In this document: one piece after another, positions 57,995 through 64,000 of the stretch
How positions within the stretch are numbered: position 1 is the first letter of the stretch
How the letters are laid out: every line of letters starts with the position of its first letter
Assembly (NCBI RefSeq): GCF_024662235.1
Contig: NZ_CP096276.1
Coordinates: 3,038,001 to 3,102,000, forward strand
DNA from: Pimelobacter simplex
GTDB taxonomy: Bacteria; Actinomycetota; Actinomycetes; Propionibacteriales; Nocardioidaceae
Reading direction: 5' to 3'
DNA length: 64,000 nt
The notes under the pieces: model-generated
What the model was told of the DNA's origin: nothing
Databases searched by the model: none
The model's input: only the letters and a program-made list of their open reading frames with translations
Program-made: the position numbers and the translations under genes

Positions 57995-59058
57995 CGCTTC
58001 CGCTCGACCAGCTTGCCGGCGACCGCGGGGTAGTCGTTGTTGCCGCACAGCTTCTTGGGGTTGGACCCGGCAATGTCGTAGACGAGCTTGTGGCTGCGCG
58101 AGTAGGACTTCTGGCCGGACAGGTCGACGCCGATGACGTCCTTGAACTTCACGGCAGCACCGTAGGAGTAGTCGGCCCCGTCGCTGCGCTCACGAGCCCA
58201 CGTGCCCTTGGTGACGTTGGCGCAGTAGGTGTTCCAGCTCGGCCGGTTGACGCCAGCGGTGTTCTCGGTGGCACCACCGGTCTCGATGTGCGGGGTCCAC
58301 CGAAGCGGCGGTCCCGAGCAGAGCCCGACCTTCTCGAACTTGTGGTAGTTGACCTGGATCCGGTAGCTGCGAGCGACGGACTGCTTGGTCCAGCTGAACG
58401 ACCAGGCGCCCTCCACGAACCGGGTACCGCTGGCCGTGAACGATGCACCCTTGCCCGTGCTGAGCCCGATCCCGTACTTGCCGCCCTCACTCGACCGCAC
58501 CTCGAGCCACGACTTCGTGGCACCCACCGGATACGACGTGGCGATCGTCGTGGAAACGTTCCGGTCGCCGAGGTACTTGTTCTCGCAGATGCCCGCAGCG
58601 GCGGCACGGCTCGATCCCGGAGCAGTTGTCCGGTAGGTCTCGCGGTACCTGGCCGGCATCCGGACGAGGTCGCGGGCCTTCACCCTCGCCCGCTCCTTGG
58701 CGATCCGGGTCGGCACGCTCTTGATCCCCACCTGGCGACCGTTCGCGACACGAGCAGACACCTTCGCGGCGTTGGACGGCAACGACTCGATCGGGTCGAT
58801 CCAGGTGAGGGTGCCGGTCGATGCGTCGCGAACCAAGCGGACCGAGAGGTAGGTCACCCACATGTCGCGCCGCGAGCTCAGCTGCACCTCGAGGTCCACC
58901 ACGCCGTTGGCGTCGAACGCGGAGCGAGGCACGTCGTCCGGGCGCACGCCCACCGCGTAGTCGTCGCCGGTGACGGACAGCTCGGCAGGAACCTCGTACT
59001 CGGCCAGGGTGTCGCCGATCTTCGCGGCGTCGTCGACCTGTTGCGCGATCACTGCCAC
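57991..59058 (-). CDS. Hypothetical protein, probably secreted; start region frameshifted
   Basis: 355 residues from a GTG at 59058, but the frame is open and protein-like for about 85 nt further upstream (TGTFGGAGELDS), where no start codon exists before a TAG near 59146. The body is rich in Ser/Tyr/Lys and has five cysteines, including AGICENKYLG, VGLCSG, NTYCANV and KKLCGNN, the look of an exported disulfide-bonded protein. A matching signal peptide lies just upstream in another frame (59049-59279). It overlaps the lipoprotein gene by 4 nt. No family recognised. Confidence 0.55.
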   Translation of the reverse strand: MAVIAQQVDDAAKIGDTLAEYEVPAELSVTGDDYAVGVRPDDVPRSAFDANGVVDLEVQLSSRRDMWVTYLSVRLVRDASTGTLTWIDPIESLPSNAAKVSARVANGRQVGIKSVPTRIAKERARVKARDLVRMPARYRETYRTTAPGSSRAAAAGICENKYLGDRNVSTTIATSYPVGATKSWLEVRSSEGGKYGIGLSTGKGASFTASGTRFVEGAWSFSWTKQSVARSYRIQVNYHKFEKVGLCSGPPLRWTPHIETGGATENTAGVNRPSWNTYCANVTKGTWARERSDGADYSYGAAVKFKDVIGVDLSGQKSYSRSHKLVYDIAGSNPKKLCGNNDYPAVAGKLVERKR

Positions 59059-59279
59059 GCTGTCGAGCTCGCCGGCACCACCGAACGTGCCGGTGAGGAC
59101 AGGGAGCGTGTGGAAAGCCGGGACTCCACCGCGCCGGCGTTCGCCGGACTACCGACGGACGGGGGCGCAAGGTGCGCCGACGACTCAGCATGCTGAGCAG
59201 ATGCCGGCAGGGCGAAGCCCGCCGCCCCCAGCGCGAGAGCGAAGAGTGGAATCGACAACAGGGAAGCCCGAGATGACAT
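59049..59279 (-). pseudogene. Signal-peptide fragment separated by a frameshift from the gene downstream
   Basis: 76 codons from the ATG at 59279, with GGGAA upstream. A good Sec signal peptide (LLSIPLFALALGAAGFALPA then SAQHAES) leads into a low-complexity Ser/Pro segment that ends at a TGA 9 nt past the GTG of the next ORF. The downstream ORF lacks a signal peptide, so the two are probably one gene interrupted by a one-base shift between about 59051 and 59146. Mutation, sequence error or programmed shift cannot be told apart here. Confidence 0.5.
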
Positions 59280-59427
59280 GTCCGAACATTCCCTTGAATG
59301 CGATTTTCTCGTCAAGGAGATCAGCAAGCACCGTGCGCAAACTGTCGACGGGCGTCCTCGGAGTGCTGTGACGACGTGGCCGGCGGGCCGTGCAACCCGC
59401 TCTGCGCTCCCGCCCCGCGTCCTCCGC

Positions 59428-60216
59428 TCAGCTGCGCACCGCGGTGACCACCTCGGCCCCGCCGTCAACAAAGACCACCTGCCCGGCCATGTGCGAGTTC
59501 TCCGGCGCGACCAGCCACAGCAGGGCGTTCGCGATCGCCTCGGGCGGGGCGTAGCCGTTGAGGGGCATCGGTACGGCGGCGTCCATGACCGTCTTCCACT
59601 GCGGGTTCGAGACGAGCTCGGCCGTCATCGGCGTCAGTACGACGCCCGGCGCGATCGCGTTGACCGCGATCCCCGCCCCGGCGAAGTCGTCGGTGATCGC
59701 GATCCGGCGCAGCCAGCGGTTGAGCGCGGCCTTGGTCGAGGCGTAGATCTCGTGCGGGCGGCCGTCGGCGACGGCCTTCTCGGCGAGGGCGAGGGCGGCG
59801 GCCTCGGTGCCGGTCAGGCAGGCCTCGACGAGTGCGGGGTCGTGGGGCTGGGTGGAGGAGATGGAGCTGACCAGGGCGACCCGGGGGGCGGGCGCGGCGG
59901 CGAGCAGGGGGCGCAGGCCGAGCACGAGGTCGACGGTGCCGAAGTAGTTGACGCTCACCTGGGGAGCGCCGGCGCGGCTGAGGCCGGCGCAGGTGATGAG
60001 GCCGTCGAGCGGGGCGTCCCCGAGGGCGGCGGCGAGGCCGGACACGGCGGACGCCCGACCGTCGGCGGTGGAGAGGTCGGCGCAGACCTCGGCGTCGCGC
60101 AGGTCGACGCCGAGGACGCGGTCGCCGCGGGAGCGCAGCAGGGCGGCGGTGGTCGCGCCGATGCCGGAGGCGACGCCGGTCACGGCGATCACCCGGCTGG
60201 TCACGCTGCCGGTCAT
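59428..60216 (-). CDS. SDR family oxidoreductase, 3-alpha-HSD-like layout
   Basis: 262 residues. TGVASGIGATTAALL cofactor loop, Asp after the second strand (VLGVDLRD) favouring NAD, ITCAGLSRAG, SSISSTQ and YASTKAALNRWLRR with YxxxK, C-terminal AGQVVFVDGGAEV. The short N-terminal half and the order of motifs recall 3-alpha-hydroxysteroid dehydrogenase/carbonyl reductase types, a tentative link. The ATG overlaps the TetR stop by 4 nt, so regulator and enzyme are coupled. Confidence 0.88.
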   Translation of the reverse strand: MTGSVTSRVIAVTGVASGIGATTAALLRSRGDRVLGVDLRDAEVCADLSTADGRASAVSGLAAALGDAPLDGLITCAGLSRAGAPQVSVNYFGTVDLVLGLRPLLAAAPAPRVALVSSISSTQPHDPALVEACLTGTEAAALALAEKAVADGRPHEIYASTKAALNRWLRRIAITDDFAGAGIAVNAIAPGVVLTPMTAELVSNPQWKTVMDAAVPMPLNGYAPPEAIANALLWLVAPENSHMAGQVVFVDGGAEVVTAVRS

Positions 60217-60845
60217 GCCACGGCCTCCGGGCCGTCGTACCGGGGGCCGAGCAGGAGCCGGGTGGCGAGGCGGATGTCGGCCTCGGCCTGCTCGGCGGTG
60301 ATGACGCCGTTGAGCACCGAGACCAGGACGCCGTACCAGGTCTGCTCGGTGATCCGGACCATCCGGAAGTCCTCGTCCTCGGGCTCGGCGACGCCGAGCG
60401 CGCGCAGCAGCACCCGGTGGAACGCCGCATTGGCCTCGGTGTACTCGCGGCCGCCCTGGAGCTGCGCGGCGTTGTTGGCCTGGAGCATGGCGGTGGCGAG
60501 CTGGGGGCGGGCGAGCAGGCCGCGGCCGGCGCCGATCAGGACGTCGGCGACGGCGTCCGCGCGCTGGCCCGGCGTACCGACGGCGATGACGTCCGCGCCG
60601 GCGCTGCTGAGCCGCTGGATCTGGCCGTGCAGCACCCCGACGAAGAGGTCGGTCTTGGACGGGAAGTAGCGGTAGAGCGTGGCGATCGCGACGCCGGCCT
60701 CCTTGGCCACGTCGTTCATCTGCATCCGCTCGAGCCCGTGCTCGGCGCCGAGCTTGCTGGCGGCGCGGAGGATCCGGCGGTAGCGGTCCTTCTGCTCCGC
60801 GGAGGTGGGCTCGGCGGGTTGCCGGGCCTCGGCGATTCGCGGCAC
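60213..60845 (-). CDS. TetR family regulator, KstR-like
   Basis: 210 residues. HTH region RILRAASKLGAEHGLERMQM (20 residues) followed by NDVAKEAGVAIATLYRYFPS. The wording around QMxxVAxxAGVAxxTLYRYFPSK resembles KstR, the cholesterol-catabolism repressor, and the neighbouring kshA supports a steroid link, but many TetR proteins share this segment. Divergent from kshA over 125 bp containing CACTC-GCGGT and ACCGC-T-GAGTG half-repeats (about 60890-60930). Confidence 0.88.
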   Translation of the reverse strand: MPRIAEARQPAEPTSAEQKDRYRRILRAASKLGAEHGLERMQMNDVAKEAGVAIATLYRYFPSKTDLFVGVLHGQIQRLSSAGADVIAVGTPGQRADAVADVLIGAGRGLLARPQLATAMLQANNAAQLQGGREYTEANAAFHRVLLRALGVAEPEDEDFRMVRITEQTWYGVLVSVLNGVITAEQAEADIRLATRLLLGPRYDGPEAVA

Positions 60846-60970
60846 GCGTCACTCCTGGTGTCTCGGTGGACCGCCATCCTCGGCCCGCACCGCACTCGCG
60901 GTCCTCGCAGGCTACCGCTGAGTGGGACCGTGGACGGCGTGCCGCGCGCCCGCCGCCGCAGACTCCCCCC

Positions 60971-62104
60971 ATGACGCTCAACGACCACGTCCGGCAGATC
61001 GAGGTGGACGCCGGCCCGCGCCGGTTCGCCCGCGGGTGGCACTGCCTCGGCCTGGCCCGCGACCTCGCCGACGGGCAGCCGCACCAGGTCAACGCCTTCG
61101 GCCAGAAGCTCGTCGTCTTCGCCGGCGAGGACGGCGAGCTCAACGTCCTCGACGCCTACTGCCGCCACATGGGCGGCGACCTGTCCCAGGGCAGCGTCAA
61201 GGGCAACGAGATCGCGTGCCCCTTCCACGACTGGCGGTGGGGCGGCGACGGCCGCTGCAAGCAGATCCCCTATGCCCGGCGCGTCCCCCTCCGCGCCCGT
61301 ACGGCGGCCTGGCCGACGCTCGTGCAGGACGGCATGGTCTTCGTCTGGAACGACCCCGAGGGCAACCCGCCGCCCGCCGACGTGACCATCCCCCGCATCC
61401 CCCAGGTCGACGACGACCGGTGGACCGAGTGGCTCTGGTACGAGACGGTCATCGAGGGCGCCAACTGCCGCGAGATCGTCGACAACGTCGTGGACATGGC
61501 GCATTTCTTCTACATCCACTACTCGTTCCCGACGTACTTCAAGAACGTCTTCGAGGGCACGAGCGCCTACCAGTACATGAACGGCGACGGCCGCGAGGAC
61601 GTCCGGCCGGCCCGGCCCTCGAAGAGCAACCCGACGGTCCTCGGCACGACGAGCGTCGCGGCGTACCACGGGCCGAGCTTCATGATCGACGAGGTGACCT
61701 ACCACTACGAGGACCTCGACGTGGACACGATCCTGATCAACTGCCACTACCCGATCGACGAGAGCTCGTTCGTGCTGCAGTACGGGATCATCGTGGAGAA
61801 GAAGGACGGCATCTCCGACGAGGAGGCTGACCTGATGGCGGAGAAGACCGGCAAGTTCATCCGCTACGGCTTCGAGCAGGACGTCGCGATCTGGAAGAAC
61901 AAGGCGCGCATCGACAACCCGCTGCTGTGCGAGGAGGACGGGCCGGTCTACCAGCTGCGGCGGTGGTACCAGCAGTTCTACGTCGACGCCGCCGAGGTCA
62001 CCGCGGAGATGACCGACCGGTTCGAGTTCGAGATCGACACGACGCGGCCCAACGAGGCCTGGCGTGCGGAGGTCGAGCAGAACCTCGCCGCACGGCGCTC
62101 ATGA
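60971..62104 (+). CDS. kshA: 3-ketosteroid 9-alpha-monooxygenase oxygenase subunit
   Basis: 377 residues, the usual KshA length. Rieske [2Fe-2S] ligands C64/H66 (AYCRHMGGDLS) and C83/H86 (CPFHDWRWGGDG), then the mononuclear iron site NVVDMAHFFYIHY with the bridging Asp. KshA hydroxylates the steroid nucleus at C9, which with KstD opens ring B. It needs the reductase KshB, which is not in the window. ATG followed immediately downstream by two overlapping genes. Divergent from the KstR-like TetR gene. Confidence 0.93.
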   Translation: MTLNDHVRQIEVDAGPRRFARGWHCLGLARDLADGQPHQVNAFGQKLVVFAGEDGELNVLDAYCRHMGGDLSQGSVKGNEIACPFHDWRWGGDGRCKQIPYARRVPLRARTAAWPTLVQDGMVFVWNDPEGNPPPADVTIPRIPQVDDDRWTEWLWYETVIEGANCREIVDNVVDMAHFFYIHYSFPTYFKNVFEGTSAYQYMNGDGREDVRPARPSKSNPTVLGTTSVAAYHGPSFMIDEVTYHYEDLDVDTILINCHYPIDESSFVLQYGIIVEKKDGISDEEADLMAEKTGKFIRYGFEQDVAIWKNKARIDNPLLCEEDGPVYQLRRWYQQFYVDAAEVTAEMTDRFEFEIDTTRPNEAWRAEVEQNLAARRS

Positions 62105-62418
62105 CCGGCCCCCGGCCGGACGTCCGGCTGGAGTCCGCGCCGATGCAGCCGGTCGGGTGCGGGACGTGCGGCGCCGAGGTCCTCGCCCGCAAGAGCAGCT
62201 GGGACCAGACCACCGTGCAGTGGAACGCGGCAGCGCTCGCCCGCTGCCCCGAGCGCCGTACGACGCAGGGCGCTGCCGTCTCCGACCGCCCCAACCGCAA
62301 CGCCTTCCCGGGCTGCGCGGCCCTGCGCGCCTCGCTGCGCGCGGCCGCCGTCGCGGGCACCCTCGACGTGCAGTCCGACGAACCCCTCAAGACCAACCCG
62401 GAGGCCGCTCATGACTGA
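62101..62418 (+). CDS. Small cysteine-containing protein coupled to kshA
   Basis: 105 residues, ATG overlapping the kshA stop by 4 nt and its own stop overlapping the next SDR start by 8 nt, so it is firmly within the operon. It has C-x2-C (VGCGTCGAEV), SSWDQTTVQWN and two later cysteines (ARCPE, PGCAAL), which could bind a metal or small Fe-S cluster. No membrane segment or signal. Whether it helps electron transfer to KshA is open. Confidence 0.7.
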   Translation: MTGPRPDVRLESAPMQPVGCGTCGAEVLARKSSWDQTTVQWNAAALARCPERRTTQGAAVSDRPNRNAFPGCAALRASLRAAAVAGTLDVQSDEPLKTNPEAAHD

Positions 62419-63202
62419 TCCCGACCGCTACGGACCGTGGGCCGTCGTCGCCGGCGGCTCCGAGGGCGTGGGCGCCGAGTTCGCCCGGGCGCTGGCCGGC
62501 GCCGGCATCAACCTGGTGCTCGTCGCCCGCAAGCCCGGTCCGCTCGAGGAGACCGCCGCATCGGTGCGTGACCTCGGCGTCGAGGTGCGCACCGTCGCCG
62601 CCGACCTCACCGATCCCGCCTCCGTCGCGGCGGTCACCGCCGCCACGGCCGACGTCGAGGTGGGCCTGCTGATCTACAACGCGGGCGCCAACACGCACGG
62701 CCGCGCGTTCACGCAGGGCACCTTGGCGGGCTTCCAGGGCGTGATCGACCTCAACATCACCGCGCTGCTGGCGCTGACCCACCACTACGCCCTGCCGATG
62801 CGGGAGCGGGGGCGCGGCGGGATCCTGCTCGTCGGCTCGCTCGCCGGCTACGTCGGTACGTCGACCGAGGGCGTCTACGGTGGCGTCAAGGCGTTCAGCC
62901 GGATCTTCGCCGAGGGCCTGTGGGCCGAGCTGCGCGAGCACGGCGTCGACGTCCTCGAGCTCGTCCTCGGCGTCACCCGCACACCCGCGATGGAGCGGGC
63001 CGGGCTCGACTTCGACCTGCCCGGCCTGCACGTCTCGGAGCCGGCCGACGTCGCCCGCGAGGGCCTCGCCGCGCTCCCCCACGGGCCGGTGCACGTCGTC
63101 AGCGGCAACGAGGACGTCGTGGCGATGCGCTCGACCGACGACCGCGCGCGGCTCGTGGCGGGGACCGAGAAGGTCCTGCGCCGCCTCCTCAGTCCTCAGT
63201 GA
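62411..63202 (+). CDS. SDR family oxidoreductase
   Basis: 263 residues. GGSEGVGAEFARAL cofactor loop (a GGSxGVG variant), IYNAGANTHG, VGSLAGYVG and YGGVKAFSRIF with the YxxxK. Third gene of the kshA operon, so it may act on a hydroxyl or carbonyl of the same steroid-like substrate. Its 3' end overlaps the convergent IclR gene by 14 nt. Confidence 0.9.
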   Translation: MTDPDRYGPWAVVAGGSEGVGAEFARALAGAGINLVLVARKPGPLEETAASVRDLGVEVRTVAADLTDPASVAAVTAATADVEVGLLIYNAGANTHGRAFTQGTLAGFQGVIDLNITALLALTHHYALPMRERGRGGILLVGSLAGYVGTSTEGVYGGVKAFSRIFAEGLWAELREHGVDVLELVLGVTRTPAMERAGLDFDLPGLHVSEPADVAREGLAALPHGPVHVVSGNEDVVAMRSTDDRARLVAGTEKVLRRLLSPQ

Positions 63203-64000
63203 CGTGCAGCCGCTGGCTGCGCAGGTCGAGGTCGGGGTAGAGGTCCTCGGAGATCCGCCGCGCGGCGTCCAGGACCAGCGGCGCGACCCGCTCGAGCGCC
63301 GTACCGACCGCGGCGACGACGGACAGCGCGCCGATCGGCCCCTGCGGCCCGCGCACCGCGGAGGCCAGGCAGGCGATGTCGGGGAAGCACTCCCCGCGCT
63401 CGAAGGCGAGCCCGCTGCGGGCACGGATCCGGACCAGCTCGCCGTGCAGCACGTCGAGCTCGCCGATCGTGGCCGCGGTCCGGGTGGGCAGGTGGTCGCC
63501 GACGAGCTCGTCAACGCGCTCGGGCTCCAGCCAGGCGAGCATCGCCTTGCCGAGCCCGGTGCAGTGCGCGGGCGCGGAGCCGCCGACGCGCGAGGGGACG
63601 GTCGCCGCGAACGGCCCGCCCAGCTTGTCGAGGTAGCGCACGCGGTCGCCGTCGAGCACCGCCAGGTGGATCACCGCACCGGTGCGCAGCAGCAGGTCGT
63701 GCAGGTACGGCGACGCCGCCGCGCGCAGGTCCGCCTCGCCCGCCGAGCCGCCGCCGAGCACGAGCGAGCGGCGGCCGAGCCCGTAGCCGCTGGTGCCGTG
63801 CTCCAGCCAGTCGAGGCGGACGAGCTGGTCGAGGATCCGGTGCGCCGTGGAGCGCGGGAGCCCGGTCGAGCGGGCGATCTCCTCCAGGCTCAGCCAGGTC
63901 TGGCGGGTGGTGAACCGGTCGAGGATGAGCGTCATCCGCTCGACCATCGACGGCGGCAGCTCGCGTGCCGCGGCCGTGCTGATGACATCCGCCTGCTCCA
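63189..64000 (-). CDS. IclR family transcriptional regulator, partial (5' end beyond window)
   Basis: At least 269 residues; the frame stays open to the right edge (EQADVISTAAARELPPSMVE...), so the true start lies outside. Winged helix-turn-helix: MTLILDRFTTRQTWLSLEEI (20 residues), ARSTGLPRSTAHRILDQLV, and GYGLGRRSLVLGG as the wing. The C-terminal effector domain contains HCTGLGKAMLAWL and PIGALSVVAAVG. Convergent with the kshA operon; a role in the same pathway is plausible but unproven. Confidence 0.93.
   Translation of the reverse strand, partial: EQADVISTAAARELPPSMVERMTLILDRFTTRQTWLSLEEIARSTGLPRSTAHRILDQLVRLDWLEHGTSGYGLGRRSLVLGGGSAGEADLRAAASPYLHDLLLRTGAVIHLAVLDGDRVRYLDKLGGPFAATVPSRVGGSAPAHCTGLGKAMLAWLEPERVDELVGDHLPTRTAATIGELDVLHGELVRIRARSGLAFERGECFPDIACLASAVRGPQGPIGALSVVAAVGTALERVAPLVLDAARRISEDLYPDLDLRSQRLHVTED

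Noticed and set aside
60846..60970. Canonical KstR operator between the TetR gene and kshA
   Set aside because: No clear AACAAG-type or TAGAAC-type palindrome is present; only imperfect half-repeats were found, so KstR control is not claimed.

Overview
This window looks like chromosomal DNA of a high-GC actinomycete, most likely a Nocardioides-like member of the Propionibacteriales. Grounds for this: uniformly GC-rich codon third positions, a complete GlgE/TreS/Mak/GlgB glucan pathway, a proA-nadD-rsfS-phosphatase-tRNA-Ala block, a 3-ketosteroid 9-alpha-hydroxylase, and many genes whose start codon follows a TAnnnT -10 box by only 6-7 nt, the leaderless pattern common in actinobacteria. The genus is inferred from gene content and style only. 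No transposase, integrase, phage gene, CRISPR array or rRNA was seen. No gene-free stretch exceeds about 210 bp.

Layout. (1) 1-2.8 kb: a minus-strand DUF6421 / SDR / threonine-aldolase operon whose promoter holds a perfect 19-bp palindrome between -35 and -10. (2) 2.8-9.3 kb: small membrane and secreted proteins, tRNA-Ala(GGC) with promoter and terminator, then phosphatase, rsfS, nadD, VTT-type membrane protein, CDP-alcohol phosphatidyltransferase and proA. (3) 9.3-15.4 kb: two divergent secreted proteins (phospholipase-D-like and lysyl-oxidase-like), etfBA and an enoyl-CoA hydratase. (4) 15.5-32 kb: glycogen/trehalose/alpha-glucan metabolism (glgX, glgP, glgE-treS-mak, glgB), with moeA, two small exported proteins, a lipoprotein and an MFS transporter between them. 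(5) 32-34.9 kb: a Nudix gene bracketed by two copies of an unrecognised structured repeat, then an EamA transporter and a LysR regulator. (6) 34.9-43.8 kb: a 1,163-residue LPXTG surface protein, EI24, YbbN/CnoX-like, PH-domain and M1 peptidase genes and a RIO kinase with a small overlapping upstream ORF. (7) 43.8-64 kb: an accessory catabolic region with TauE/SafE transporter, peptide-type solute-binding protein, TetR, alkylsulfatase-like MBL protein, a seven-gene operon (acyl-CoA synthetase, OYE-family reductase, DppBCDF-type importer, amidase), several SDRs, a KstR-like TetR, kshA and an IclR regulator.

How the genes work together. TreS interconverts trehalose and maltose, Mak phosphorylates maltose, GlgE polymerises maltose-1-phosphate, GlgB branches the product, and GlgX and GlgP degrade it. 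In the right-hand region, import, amide and sulfate-ester hydrolysis, CoA activation, enone reduction, hydroxyl oxidation and ring 9-alpha-hydroxylation sit side by side. This is compatible with catabolism of conjugated steroids or bile acids, but that is inference.

The most novel signal is the repeat pair at 31966-32127 and 32911-33078. Both copies share four near-identical core blocks and fold into nested stems. Their outer arms differ in sequence between copies, yet each copy pairs with itself almost perfectly. One copy supplies the glgB stop codon. The other is read through by the EamA transporter gene and encodes its extended C-terminus.
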